Origin: Paraburkholderia tuberum STM678 | GTDB taxonomy: Bacteria; Pseudomonadota; Gammaproteobacteria; Burkholderiales; Burkholderiaceae | Length of the DNA stretch: 64,000 nt | Assembly (NCBI RefSeq): GCF_902833905.1 | Contig: NZ_CADFGP010000032.1 | Span: 1-64,000 of the forward strand | Reading direction: 5' to 3' | Part shown: positions 1 to 8,215 of the stretch, piece after piece | Layout: each line of letters begins with the position of its first letter | Numbering within the stretch: the first letter of the stretch is position 1 | Position numbers and translations under genes: made by a program | The notes under the pieces: model-generated | What the model was told of the DNA's origin: nothing | Database searches by the model: none | What the model saw: the letters and a program-made list of their open reading frames with translations, nothing else

Positions 1-109
1 CTTCCCCTTGCCGGGTGTGCAGAGGACTTTCACCCCCAAGTCATCCGGCTCGCCACCACAGCGGGTCGGACAGCGCCAGTCACGGCGCTACGCGCCATGC
101 CTGGCGCAC
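1..109 (-). mobile_element. 5' end of a group II intron (class C-like), continuing past the left edge
   Basis: Read on the minus strand, this stretch begins GTGCGCCAGGCATGG and later contains GGGGGTGAAAGTCC. The first matches the 5' end of bacterial class C group II introns as I remember them (Oceanobacillus O.i.I1 starts GUGUGCCCGGCAUGG), and the second matches their GGGUGAgAGUCC segment in domain I. Class C introns insert just behind the T-tract of intrinsic terminators. Here the proposed 5' splice site lies one base after the T6 tract of the murB terminator. The reverse transcriptase/maturase and the catalytic domain V would lie outside the window, so neither completeness nor mobility can be judged. 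The call rests on motif memory and on the insertion site. Confidence 0.66.
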
Positions 110-112
110 CAA

Positions 113-146
113 AAAAGGCACCGGGAGGAAACTCCCGGCGCCTTTT
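113..146. terminator. Intrinsic terminator downstream of murB
   Basis: Two 15-base arms (113-127 and 132-146) pair with one mismatch around a GAAA/TTTC loop. On the minus strand the stem is followed by six T residues, which makes it a canonical terminator for murB. The plus-strand copy has four T. The group II intron begins one base after the minus-strand T-tract. Confidence 0.85.
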
Positions 147-205
147 GCATTCGTCGGCGGCGACGCTCCGCGGGGCAACTCAGCGCGAAAAGAGAGAACT
201 GCCGC

Positions 206-1288
206 TCACAGGCAAACTGGCTCCGCCTCCAGTTCCACGCCGAATCGCTCGAACACGTCGTGCTGGATCGCCCGTGCCAGCGCCAACACTTCCGTGCCGC
301 TCGCGCCACCGCGATTCACCAGCACCAGCGCCTGTCGCTCATGCACGGCCGCCGCGCCCATCGCGCGGCCCTTCCAGCCGCATCGGTCGATCAGCCAGCC
401 GGCCGCCAGCTTCACCCGCCCATCCGCTTGCACATACGACACGACTTCCGGCTCGCGACGCTTCAGCGCCTCGAACTGGGCGGCATCGATTACCGGATTC
501 TTGAAGAAGCTCCCCGCGTTGCCCAGTTCGAGCGGATCGGGCAGCTTCGCACGCCGCACGGCGACGACCGCATCGAAAATGGCTTGCGCGGTCGGCTGCG
601 TGGCCGCACCCTCGGCTTGGCCAGCGCTCGCCGCAGGACCGCGCGCCGCCAGCTCGCGCGCGAGATCCGCGTAGCCCGCGCGCGGCTGCCACGCCTTCGG
701 CAAACGGAACGTCACCGACGCAATCACGAAGCGCTCGCGCCCTTCCCGCTTGAAAAGGCTGTCGCGATAGCCGAACCGGCACGCATCGCCGTCGAGTTCG
801 ACGGCCTCGCCGGTCACGAGCTCGATCGCCCGCAGCGACGCGAAGCGTTCGCACATTTCGAGCCCGTACGCGCCGATGTTCTGGATTGGCGCCGCGCCGA
901 CCGTGCCAGGTATCAGCGCGAGATTCTCGAGGCCGGGCATGCCCTGCGCCAACGTCCACGCGACGAACTCGTGCCACGGCTCGCCGCCAGCCGCCTCGAC
1001 ATACCACGCATCCTGATCCTCGCGCACCACGCGGCGCCCGCGCAGCGCCACCAGCAGCACGAGCCCGGCGAAGTCGCCGGTCAGCATGACGTTGCTACCA
1101 CCGCCCAGCACGAGGCGCGGCAGGCCCTCGACGCGCGGATCGCGCACCGCGGCGAGCAACTGTTCCTCACGCTCGATCCGGCACGCGAACTGCGCGCGCA
1201 CGTCGAAGCCGAACGTGTTGTGGACCTTCAGCGGATAGCCGGCCATGAGGGACGCGACGGCGGGAGCGGCAAGAGCGGATTGGGACAT
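206..1288 (-). CDS. murB: UDP-N-acetylenolpyruvoylglucosamine reductase MurB
   Basis: MurB is the cytoplasmic FAD enzyme that uses NADPH to reduce UDP-GlcNAc-enolpyruvate to UDP-MurNAc, the second committed step of peptidoglycan precursor synthesis. The 360-residue product shows the FAD-binding LVLGGGSN motif near residues 59-66, a GTVGAAPIQNIGAYG segment near 123-137, and NAGSFFKNP near 250, which carries the serine that protonates the substrate. A glutamate lies close to the C-terminus (EAEPVCL). The layout and length fit type I MurB. I chose the ATG giving MSQSALA because residues upstream of it are low-complexity Arg-rich read-through. The gene is divergent from yajQ and ends just before an intrinsic terminator. 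Confidence 0.95.
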   Translation of the reverse strand: MSQSALAAPAVASLMAGYPLKVHNTFGFDVRAQFACRIEREEQLLAAVRDPRVEGLPRLVLGGGSNVMLTGDFAGLVLLVALRGRRVVREDQDAWYVEAAGGEPWHEFVAWTLAQGMPGLENLALIPGTVGAAPIQNIGAYGLEMCERFASLRAIELVTGEAVELDGDACRFGYRDSLFKREGRERFVIASVTFRLPKAWQPRAGYADLARELAARGPAASAGQAEGAATQPTAQAIFDAVVAVRRAKLPDPLELGNAGSFFKNPVIDAAQFEALKRREPEVVSYVQADGRVKLAAGWLIDRCGWKGRAMGAAAVHERQALVLVNRGGASGTEVLALARAIQHDVFERFGVELEAEPVCL

Positions 1289-1529
1289 CGGAATGGCAAC
1301 AGGGCAACGACGGGAAGCAACAGGAAACGACAAAAACCACCAATGACGCGCCTGACGACACGAGCGGCGCCGCCCGACGCGGGATCGCCCGCCGTCGCGA
1401 CGCCGCGCGGCGGCCTTGGGCAAAAGAGAGCGGCGTCGGTAAAATGACGTCCGGTCCGTGATTATAGCGAGTGCCTCGCGCTCAGCCGACCGGCTGTGTC
1501 GCGCACTGCCGCACTATTGGGAGAAAGCA

Positions 1530-2015
1530 ATGCCATCGTTTGACGTCGTCTGCGAAGCGAACATGATCGAAGTCAAGAACGCGATCGAACAGTCCAACAA
1601 GGAAATTTCGACGCGTTTCGACTTCAAGGGGTCCGACGCGCGCGTCGAACACAAGGAAAACGAAATCACCGCGTACGCCGACGACGACTTCAAGCTCGGC
1701 CAGGTGAAGGACGTGCTGCTGTCGAAAATGGCCAAGCGCAACGTCGACGTGCGCTTCCTCGACTACGGCAAGATCGAGAAGATCGGCGGCGACAAGGTCA
1801 AGCAGGTCATCAAGATCAAGAAGGGCGTCTCGGGCGATCTGTCGAAGAAAATCGTGCGTCTGGTGAAGGACAGCAAGATCAAGGTGCAGGCGAGCATTCA
1901 GGGCGATGCGGTGCGCATCACCGGTGCGAAGCGCGATGATCTGCAAAGCGTGATGGCGATGCTACGCAAGGACGTGACCGACACGCCGCTCGACTTCAAC
2001 AACTTCCGCGACTAA
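1530..2015 (+). CDS. yajQ: YajQ family nucleotide-binding protein
   Basis: YajQ is a small cytoplasmic protein of two ferredoxin-like domains. In Xanthomonas the homologue is reported to bind cyclic di-GMP and act with a transcription factor; other members were described as nucleic-acid or nucleotide binding. The 161-residue product begins MPSFDVVCEAN and contains the family segments STRFDFKGSDAR (about 30-41) and VKDVLLSKMAKR. Length is normal. The ATG is preceded by a GAGAAAG ribosome binding site. The gene is single, divergent from murB across about 240 bases and convergent with plsY. The family call is firm; the cellular role in this organism is not known. Confidence 0.92.
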   Translation: MPSFDVVCEANMIEVKNAIEQSNKEISTRFDFKGSDARVEHKENEITAYADDDFKLGQVKDVLLSKMAKRNVDVRFLDYGKIEKIGGDKVKQVIKIKKGVSGDLSKKIVRLVKDSKIKVQASIQGDAVRITGAKRDDLQSVMAMLRKDVTDTPLDFNNFRD

Positions 2016-2062
2016 GCGGCACGGCGCGCCTGGCTTGCAACGAGCCTGCCGCCGGACCCGGA

Positions 2063-2100
2063 AGCGCTTCGCATCGGGCCATCGGGCCGGGCGAAGCGCT
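2063..2100. terminator. Hairpin between convergent yajQ and plsY
   Basis: Two perfect 10-base arms (AGCGCTTCGC at 2063-2072 and its complement at 2091-2100) enclose a loop that repeats ATCGGGCC. The stem lies between two convergent stop codons and probably ends both transcripts, although no long T-run follows. Confidence 0.5.
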
Positions 2101-2109
2101 CAGCCCACT

Positions 2110-2745
2110 TCAAAGATCGTTGCCCGCCGCCGGACCGGCTGCCTTCTTTTTGTCGCCGATACGGCTCTCCTGCCCCCGCATCAGCTTCGCAATATTGCCG
2201 CGATGCCGCCACACGAGCAGCAGGCTCATCACCAGAACCGCGAGCGCGACGATGCGCGGCCCGAACAGAAACACGTAGAACAGCGGCGCGAACAGCGCCG
2301 AGCACAGCGCCGCGAGCGACGAGTAGCGCGTAAAGAACGCGACGATCAGCCAGGTTAGCAAGGTCGCGACGCCGAGCGTCGGGTTGATCGCGAGCAGCAC
2401 GCCCGCGGCGGTCGCGACGCCTTTGCCGCCCTTGAAGCGGAAGAAAATCGGATACAGGTGACCGAGAAACACCGCAAGCGACGCAATCGCGATCGCGCGC
2501 TCGTCGAGCCCGTAATGCGCGCCGAAATGCACGACCAGCCATACCGGCAGCCAGCCCTTGAAGGCGTCGCCGATCAGCGTCAGAATCGCGGCCTTCTTGC
2601 TGCCGCTGCGCAGCACGTTGGTGGCGCCCGGGTTGCCCGAGCCGTACGAGCGCGGGTCGTCGAGACCCATCGCGGCGCTCACGATCACGGCAAACGACAA
2701 CGAACCGATCAGATAGGCAACGACAGCGACGATCAGGTTTTGCAT
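2110..2745 (-). CDS. plsY: Glycerol-3-phosphate acyltransferase PlsY
   Basis: PlsY is an inner-membrane enzyme that transfers the acyl group from acyl-phosphate to the sn-1 position of glycerol 3-phosphate, giving lysophosphatidic acid in the PlsX/PlsY route to phospholipids. The 211-residue protein starts with a membrane helix (MQNLIVAVVAYLIGSLSFAV). It carries the family motifs GSGNPGATNVLR near 36-47, DAFKGWLPVWL near 60-70 and a GGKGVAT glycine-rich loop near 104-110. Four to five hydrophobic segments are visible. Length is usual. The gene is convergent with yajQ and lies downstream of the YbaK-type gene's opposite end on the same strand, with about 140 bases between. Confidence 0.95.
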   Translation of the reverse strand: MQNLIVAVVAYLIGSLSFAVIVSAAMGLDDPRSYGSGNPGATNVLRSGSKKAAILTLIGDAFKGWLPVWLVVHFGAHYGLDERAIAIASLAVFLGHLYPIFFRFKGGKGVATAAGVLLAINPTLGVATLLTWLIVAFFTRYSSLAALCSALFAPLFYVFLFGPRIVALAVLVMSLLLVWRHRGNIAKLMRGQESRIGDKKKAAGPAAGNDL

Positions 2746-2887
2746 CTGGGACTCTTATAAGGATCGCGGTCTGACATTCGATACCCCAACCGCAACAGGG
2801 CATGCCCGTCGAATCAGGGCGGCGCACATTTTACCGAACGCGTCCGCGCGAAAAACATTCAGGCAAACGTCAACCCGCTCATCGGCG

Positions 2888-3379
2888 TCAGTCCACGCTC
2901 GCGCATTGCACCGGCTTTGCCGCGAGCAGATCGGTGAGCACCTTCGGCTCGATGCTGACGAGAAAGCCGCGCCGCCCGCCGTTCAACCAGATTTTGTCCA
3001 TCTCGAGAATGGTCGACTCGACATACACCGGCATCTGCTTGCGCGTGCCGAACGGCGACGTGCCGCCGATCAGATAACCCGAATGCCGGTTCGCGACCTC
3101 GGGCTTGCACGGCTCGACGCGCTTCGCGCCGATCTGCCGCGCGAGGTTCTTGGTGCTGACGGTGCGATCGCCGTGCATCAGCACGATCAACGGCTTCGCG
3201 TGCTCGTCTTCCATCACCAGCGTCTTCACGACGTGATGCTCGTCGACGCCGAGCTGGCACGACGATTCCGCGGTGCCGCCATGCTCGACGTAGTCGTAAG
3301 GATGCTCGCCGAACGTGACGCCGTGACGGCGCAGCAACTGCGTGGCGGGTGTTTCCGACACATGTCTGGATTTGCTCAT
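2888..3379 (-). CDS. ybaK: Cys-tRNA(Pro)/Cys-tRNA(Cys) deacylase, YbaK/EbsC family
   Basis: YbaK-type proteins hydrolyse mischarged aminoacyl-tRNA in trans, classically Cys-tRNA(Pro), and so guard translational fidelity in the cytoplasm. The 163-residue product shows the family core: KTLVMEDEHAKPLIVLMHGDRTVSTKNLA in its first half, then a conserved lysine-rich and GYLIGGTSPFGTRKQMPVYVE segment near 105-125. The catalytic-site GGTSPFG and the downstream LNGGRRGFLV are both present. The ATG giving MSKSRHVSETPATQLL was chosen because upstream codons in the frame are non-coding-like. Whether it acts on Cys- or another misacylated tRNA cannot be read from sequence. Confidence 0.9.
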   Translation of the reverse strand: MSKSRHVSETPATQLLRRHGVTFGEHPYDYVEHGGTAESSCQLGVDEHHVVKTLVMEDEHAKPLIVLMHGDRTVSTKNLARQIGAKRVEPCKPEVANRHSGYLIGGTSPFGTRKQMPVYVESTILEMDKIWLNGGRRGFLVSIEPKVLTDLLAAKPVQCASVD

Positions 3380-3527
3380 CGGCGCATTGTAATGGCGAGT
3401 TTGCACAACGGCTATTTGCCGGATGGCCAATTGTGCGGGTTCGACACTTGTGGCACGATCGTTCGAAAATATGCCGGCGCGGTGCGAGATACTGCGCGCA
3501 GGGCCACGAATTGGTAAAGAGGAGACA

Positions 3528-5093
3528 GTGTTGAAGCAGGCTTCATCCATCCGTTCCACGATCGATATCCCCGCGCTGCTCGCCGCCCTGCCCGCGCGCA
3601 TCGGCGACATTCCGGCGCTCGCCGCCGCGCGCGATCCGCGGCATGTCGCGCTGATCGAAGATGCGCGCCGCCTGACCAACGCGCAACTGCGCGAGGCCGT
3701 CGAAGCGGCCGCCGCGCTGCTGCGCGACTGGGGCGTGCGCGGCGGCGATCGCGTGATGATCGTCGCGGAGAACAGCATCGCGCAAATCGTGCTGCTGTTC
3801 GCGACCGCGAAGCTCGATGCGTGGGCGCTCGTGTCGAACGCCCGACTGTCGGCCGCCGAACTCGATTCGATCCGCGCGCATGCGCAACCGCGCGTCGTCG
3901 CGTATGCGCTCGAAAGCTCGCCCGACGCACGCCAGCATGCTGAGCGGCATCGAGCGACACCCGCACCCACGCTGTCGCCGGACATCGGCGCATGGTCGTA
4001 TGCGGTGGACAGCAGCGCGCAAGCCGAAGCCGTCGAAGCCGCCAGCGACCGCCAATGCGCGGCGCTGATCTACACGACCGGCACCACCGGCACGCCGAAA
4101 GGCGTGATGCTGTCGCATCGCAATCTGCTGTACATCGCGGCCGTGTCGAGCCGGCTGCGCCAGGTCGGGCCCGACGACGTCGTCTATGCGGTGCTGCCGA
4201 TCTCGCATGTGTACGGCTTCGCGTCGGTGTGTCTCGGCAGCCTGCATGCGGGCGCGACGTTGCGGCTCGCGCCGCGCTTCGTGCCGGAAGCGGTGCGCCT
4301 CGCCCTCGCCGCCGAGCACGTCTCGATCTTCCAGGGCGTGCCGGCGATGCACGCGAAGCTGCTCGAACATCTGCACACGCACGGCCACGCATGGTCCGCG
4401 CCGCGACTGCGCTTCGCGTACTCGGGCGGCTCGCCGCTCGACGCCGCGCTGAAGGCGCAGGTCGAAGCCGTGTACGGTCTGCCGCTGCACAACGGCTACG
4501 GCATGACCGAAAGCAGCCCGACCGTGTCGCAGACGATGGTCGACGCACCGCGCGCCGATTGCTCGGTCGGCGAAGTCATTCCAGGCGTCGAAGTGAAGTT
4601 CGTCGGGCTCGGCGGCGCCGAAGCCGCGCCGGGCGAGATCGGCGAGCTATGGGTGCGCGGGCCGAACGTGATGCTCGGCTATTACCGCAACCCCGAGCAG
4701 ACCCGCGCGACCGCCACCGAGGATGGCTGGCTGAAGACCGGCGACCTCGCGCGGCAGGCCGCGGACGGCGCGTTGCATATCGTCGGGCGCAGCAAGGAGC
4801 TGATCATCCGCTCGGGCTTCAACGTGTATCCGGCCGAGGTCGAGCACGTGCTGAACGCGCATCCGCAGGTCGTGCAGTCGGCGGTGATCGGACGCGCGGT
4901 CGAGGGCAACGAGGAGGTGATCGCGTTCGTCGAACTGGTTTCCGGCGCGACGGTCACGCCCGCGGAGTTGATCGCGTGGTGCGGCGAGCGGCTCGCGCCG
5001 TATAAGCGGCCAGCCGAGCTGAAGGTGCTCGCGGCGCTGCCGGCCGCATCGACCGGCAAGATTCTCAAGCACCGGTTACGCGAGTTCGTGTGA
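3528..5093 (+). CDS. Class I adenylate-forming enzyme, probable acyl-CoA ligase
   Basis: This is a 521-residue AMP-dependent synthetase/ligase, likely joining a carboxylic acid to coenzyme A through an acyl-adenylate. Visible motifs are the P-loop-like YTTGTTGTPKGVMLSHRN near 180-197, NGYGMTESSP near 322-331, the hinge region GWLKTGDLA and VGRSKELIIRSGFNVYPAEVE near 400-440, and the C-terminal catalytic lysine in ASTGKILKHRLRE. All core elements are intact. The start is a GTG preceded by AAAGAGGAG five bases upstream. The gene stands alone, divergent from the ybaK-type gene and convergent with xerD. The substrate (medium/long-chain fatty acid, aromatic or other) cannot be assigned. Confidence 0.85.
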   Translation: MLKQASSIRSTIDIPALLAALPARIGDIPALAAARDPRHVALIEDARRLTNAQLREAVEAAAALLRDWGVRGGDRVMIVAENSIAQIVLLFATAKLDAWALVSNARLSAAELDSIRAHAQPRVVAYALESSPDARQHAERHRATPAPTLSPDIGAWSYAVDSSAQAEAVEAASDRQCAALIYTTGTTGTPKGVMLSHRNLLYIAAVSSRLRQVGPDDVVYAVLPISHVYGFASVCLGSLHAGATLRLAPRFVPEAVRLALAAEHVSIFQGVPAMHAKLLEHLHTHGHAWSAPRLRFAYSGGSPLDAALKAQVEAVYGLPLHNGYGMTESSPTVSQTMVDAPRADCSVGEVIPGVEVKFVGLGGAEAAPGEIGELWVRGPNVMLGYYRNPEQTRATATEDGWLKTGDLARQAADGALHIVGRSKELIIRSGFNVYPAEVEHVLNAHPQVVQSAVIGRAVEGNEEVIAFVELVSGATVTPAELIAWCGERLAPYKRPAELKVLAALPAASTGKILKHRLREFV

Positions 5094-5119
5094 AGCGCGC
5101 GGGCACCCACGCGCTTCAC
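5090..5119. terminator. Hairpin between convergent acyl-CoA ligase and xerD
   Basis: Perfect 10-base arms GTGAAGCGCG and CGCGCTTCAC (5090-5099, 5110-5119) are separated by ten bases, and the stem includes the ligase stop codon. There is no strong T-run, so termination strength is uncertain. Confidence 0.45.
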
Positions 5120-5126
5120 GTCGTGC

Positions 5127-6083
5127 TCACCCGCGCGGATGATGCTGCGCATGCAGCGATTTCAGCCGCTCTCGCGCGACGTGCGTGTAGATCTGCGTCG
5201 TCGAAATATCGGTGTGACCGAGCAGCAATTGCACGACGCGCAGATCCGCGCCGTGATTGAGCAGATGGGTCGCGAACGCGTGCCGCAGCGTGTGCGGCGA
5301 CAACGGCGCATGGACGCCCGCGGCCTGCGCGTGTCGCTTGATGATGTTCCAGAACTGCTGGCGCGTCATGCCTTCCGCGCGTGTCGTCACGAATAGCGCA
5401 TCGGCCGCGCGCCGGCCGAGGAGCGCCGGGCGCGCCTCGCGCAGATAGCGCTCGATCCACGCGTGCGCCTCTTCGCCGAACGGAACCAGCCGCTCCTTCG
5501 AGCCCTTGCCAGTGACGCGCACGACGCCTTCGTTGAGTCCCACCTCGACGGTTTTCAGTGTGACCAGTTCGGTCACTCGCAAGCCGCTCGCGTACATCAA
5601 CTCGAGCATCGTGCGATCGCGCAAGCCGAGCGGCGTGTCGATGTCGGGTGCGCCGAGCAACGCTTCGACCTGGACCTCGCTCAACGTCGAAGGAAATCGC
5701 GGCGGCTGCTTCGCCGAGCGGATGCGCAAGGTCGGATCGGCGGCCGCGCGATGCTCGCGCACCGCCCATGCGTAATAGCGGCGAAACACCGACAGCCGGC
5801 GGTTCGCCGAGGTCGCCTTGTCCTTTTGCCGCGCCGCGCTGTAGGCGCTCAGGTCGGCTTCGCTCGCGGTGTCGAGCGAAGCGTTGCGCGCGTGCGCGAG
5901 CCATTCGCAGAAGAGCCGCAAGTCGCGGCGATACGCTTCGAGCGTGTTGCGCGACAGGCCATGCTCGAGCCACAGCGCGTCGCAGAAGGCGTCGATCGAT
6001 GCGGCGCTGGTCAGCAGCAGCGGTGATGCGGCGGCCGTGTCTTCGACGTGTACAGCGGTATTGGTGGTGGTGCTGGTGCTCAT
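5127..6083 (-). CDS. xerD: Tyrosine recombinase XerD
   Basis: XerD acts with XerC at dif to resolve chromosome dimers under FtsK control. The 318-residue protein has the N-terminal SAM-like core-binding domain (about 28-115) and the C-terminal catalytic domain. All catalytic residues are seen: Arg169 in SGLRVTEL, Lys193 in GKGSKERLVP, His264 and Arg267 in HTLRHAFATHLL, His290 in LGHTDISTT and Tyr299 in QIYTHV. An N-terminal extension of about 25 residues is Thr/Ala-rich and not part of the fold. Its ATG overlaps the ogt stop codon (ATGA), so it is co-translated after ogt. No phage or integron genes are near, which supports the housekeeping role. Confidence 0.9.
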   Translation of the reverse strand: MSTSTTTNTAVHVEDTAAASPLLLTSAASIDAFCDALWLEHGLSRNTLEAYRRDLRLFCEWLAHARNASLDTASEADLSAYSAARQKDKATSANRRLSVFRRYYAWAVREHRAAADPTLRIRSAKQPPRFPSTLSEVQVEALLGAPDIDTPLGLRDRTMLELMYASGLRVTELVTLKTVEVGLNEGVVRVTGKGSKERLVPFGEEAHAWIERYLREARPALLGRRAADALFVTTRAEGMTRQQFWNIIKRHAQAAGVHAPLSPHTLRHAFATHLLNHGADLRVVQLLLGHTDISTTQIYTHVARERLKSLHAQHHPRG

Positions 6084-6550
6084 ACGTACGGCACACCTTC
6101 ATGCGCGAGCAACCAGCGCTTCACGTTGCGGAAGAAGCCGTCGCCGCCATCATGCGCGAAGCCGCCGATGCCGCTCGAACTCACCACGCGGTGGCACGGA
6201 ATCACGATCGGAAAGAAATTGGCGCCGCACGCCTGGCCGACCGCGCGCGGCACGCTGCCGAGCTGCTTGGCGAGTTGTCCGTAAGTCAGCACGACGCCGG
6301 GCGGGATGTCGCTGATCGCCTGCCACACGCGCCGCTGGAACGCGGTGCCGCACTCGGCGAGCGGCAGCTCGAATTTCGCTGACGCGTGCTCGAAATAACG
6401 CTCGATCTGTTCGGCCACCTCGCGTGCGAGCGGCGTGTCGGGCGCGACGTTGGGCGTCGAGTCGGGCAGATAGACGATCTCGCGCACGGCTTCGCCTTCG
6501 AGCCGGATGCCGATCTTGCCGAACGGCGCATCGATCACTGCGTTGAACAT
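6080..6550 (-). CDS. ogt: Methylated-DNA-protein cysteine methyltransferase Ogt
   Basis: Ogt repairs O6-alkylguanine and O4-alkylthymine in DNA by irreversible transfer of the alkyl group to a cysteine. The 156-residue product has the helix-turn-helix with the arginine finger (VLTYGQLAKQLGSVPRAVGQA, split here around residues 88-107) and the acceptor Cys119 in PIVIPCHRVV. The usual NPxP before the active site reads NFFP here, a mild deviation. The ATG has a GAGGA ribosome binding site. Immediately upstream of that site begins the nested inverted-repeat element at 6565, which separates ogt from queG on the same strand. The 3' end overlaps xerD by four bases. Confidence 0.93.
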   Translation of the reverse strand: MFNAVIDAPFGKIGIRLEGEAVREIVYLPDSTPNVAPDTPLAREVAEQIERYFEHASAKFELPLAECGTAFQRRVWQAISDIPPGVVLTYGQLAKQLGSVPRAVGQACGANFFPIVIPCHRVVSSSGIGGFAHDGGDGFFRNVKRWLLAHEGVPYV

Positions 6551-6564
6551 GATTGCCTGCTCCT

Positions 6565-6853
6565 CTAGGGTCTGTTTACATATGGAACGCACGTGCGAAT
6601 GCCCGCTATCGGCCGCAGGGCAAGGAGTAAGGAGCGCTGCGTGGCCGCGCCACGTGAGCGACGCACGACGCCGCCATGCGGCCGATAGCGGGCATTCCCC
6701 TGGAATGAAATTCAGAACTGGGGTTGCCGCGAGAAGGGCCGCTCGCTGCGTCATGCTCCTTGCGAATACGTCGAGTATTCGCGGCGTCGCAATCCTTGCG
6801 AGCGGCCCTTCTCGCGGCAACGCACGTGCGTTCCATATGTAAACAGACCCTAG
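6565..6853. mobile_element. MITE-like element with nested perfect inverted repeats
   Basis: The outer arms are 33-base perfect inverted repeats (6565-6597 and 6821-6853), each ending in CTAG. CTAG is itself palindromic, so it may be a 4-bp target duplication around 29-bp termini beginning GGTCTGTTTACATATGG. Inside are a 21-base perfect pair (6597-6617 and 6677-6697) and a 24-base perfect pair (6723-6746 and 6798-6821), plus a small stem GCGAATAC/GTATTCGC (6762-6782). No transposase is encoded, since short open frames here merely read through the palindromes. Size and termini fit a non-autonomous element mobilised in trans, perhaps by an IS with CTAG preference. It lies between queG and ogt, directly upstream of the ogt ribosome binding site. 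Confidence 0.75.
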
Positions 6854-6887
6854 CGTGCCAGATCGCCGGCACCGAATTGCCACGACT

Positions 6888-8198
6888 TTACGCCGCTTCG
6901 AGCGCCCACTCCACATGCTCGCGCACGACCGCCGACGGATCGTCGGCTCGCTGCCTCAAAGCCAGCACGATCGCGCCACGGGCATCGAGGTCCAGACTTC
7001 CGGGCGCGGCGCGCAACGCGTTACCCATGCCGACCGCGAGATTGCGCAGCCAGCTCTCGTAGCCGATGCGGCGAATCGCGCTGCCCTGCATGCGCGTATC
7101 GAACTCCTCGGCGCTCCACGCGAACAGTTCGACCAGCGACGCGCGATCGAGCCCGTGCCGCACGTCGAAATCGGCGACCGGTGCGGCCTGCGCGAACTTG
7201 TTCCAGGGACACACGAGCTGGCAATCGTCACAGCCGTACACCCGATTGCCGATCAGCGGCCGCAGGTCGAGCGGAATACTGCCCTTCAGCTCGATCGTCA
7301 GATACGAGATGCAACGCCGCGCGTCGACCTTGTACGGCGCGACGATCGCACCGGTCGGACAGGCGCCGATGCAGCGCGCGCAGCTGCCGCAATGCGAGCC
7401 CGGCGTTTCGGGCGCGGCCTCAGGTGAGGTTTCGGCGTCGGTAGGCAGCGGGACGTCGACATAGATCTCGCCGAGGAAAAACAGCGAGCCGGCGTCGCGC
7501 TGCAGCAGCAACGTGTGCTTGCCGCGCCAGCCGATGCCGGCCTTCTGCGCGAGCTCGACTTCGAGCACCGGCGCCGAATCGGTGAACACGCGATAGCCGA
7601 ACGGCCCGATCACCGCTTCGATCCGGTCGGCCAGTTGTTGCAGGCGCTGGCGCATCACCTTGTGATAGTCGCGGCCGCGCGCATAGATCGACACGACCGC
7701 CGTCGACGGGTCCGCGAGCCGCGCGTGCTCGGCCGCGCGCCAGTCGCGCGCGCGGGGTGTCGCGCGTGAGGCGGGTTGCGTTACGTCTTGCGGCATGCTT
7801 TCAGGCGCGCTTTCATGTCCCTCTTCATGCGCCCCTTCAGCCGCCTCTGCTTCCAGCGTCTGCGCAGGCAAATAGGCGATGCGCGCGGTGATCACACGTC
7901 GCGTGCCAGCCACAAGCTCGGCCGGCCGCGCGCGTTTCATGCCGTGTTTGGCCATATAATCCATCTCGCCGTGGCAACCCGCTTCGAGCCACGCTGCAAG
8001 CGGCGCTTCGGCGGCCGACAGATCGGTATCGCTAATGCCGATCGCCCCGAAACCGAGTTCACGGCCCCACGTCTTGACGTCGAGCGCGAGCGCACGAAGC
8101 GCCGCCTCGTCGAAACGGGACGTTGCGCCAGAAGCTCGCGCGGCATCATCGGCCGATGCGGGCGTGCAGAAAACAGGGGACTTCGGACTTCGGTTCAT
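6888..8198 (-). CDS. queG: Epoxyqueuosine reductase QueG
   Basis: QueG is the cobalamin- and 4Fe-4S-dependent enzyme that reduces epoxyqueuosine to queuosine in tRNA wobble position 34. In the 436-residue product the N-terminal part (GRELGFGAIGISD, then LEAGCHGEMDYM) is the corrinoid-binding region. The middle contains DYHKVMRQRLQQL and FTDSAPVLEVELAQKAGIGWRGKHTLLL, a hallmark block. Two cluster motifs follow: CGSCARCIGACP and CDDCQLVCPWN. A low-complexity Ala/Glu/Pro insert of about 40 residues interrupts the region after RVITARIAYLPAQ. A GTG lies one codon upstream of the ATG used here. It is divergent from tsaE with only 17 bases between start codons. Confidence 0.93.
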   Translation of the reverse strand: MNRSPKSPVFCTPASADDAARASGATSRFDEAALRALALDVKTWGRELGFGAIGISDTDLSAAEAPLAAWLEAGCHGEMDYMAKHGMKRARPAELVAGTRRVITARIAYLPAQTLEAEAAEGAHEEGHESAPESMPQDVTQPASRATPRARDWRAAEHARLADPSTAVVSIYARGRDYHKVMRQRLQQLADRIEAVIGPFGYRVFTDSAPVLEVELAQKAGIGWRGKHTLLLQRDAGSLFFLGEIYVDVPLPTDAETSPEAAPETPGSHCGSCARCIGACPTGAIVAPYKVDARRCISYLTIELKGSIPLDLRPLIGNRVYGCDDCQLVCPWNKFAQAAPVADFDVRHGLDRASLVELFAWSAEEFDTRMQGSAIRRIGYESWLRNLAVGMGNALRAAPGSLDLDARGAIVLALRQRADDPSAVVREHVEWALEAA

Positions 8199-8215
8199 CA
8201 CGCCATTTTACGAGA

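Noticed and set aside
5127..6083. Phage or integron integrase
   Set aside because: All XerD residues and the translational overlap with ogt fit the housekeeping recombinase, and no phage, attC or cassette genes are adjacent.
6565..6853. Short open frames inside the inverted-repeat element
   Set aside because: They change reading across the palindromes, have no ribosome binding sites and show no domain. They are read-through of repeats.
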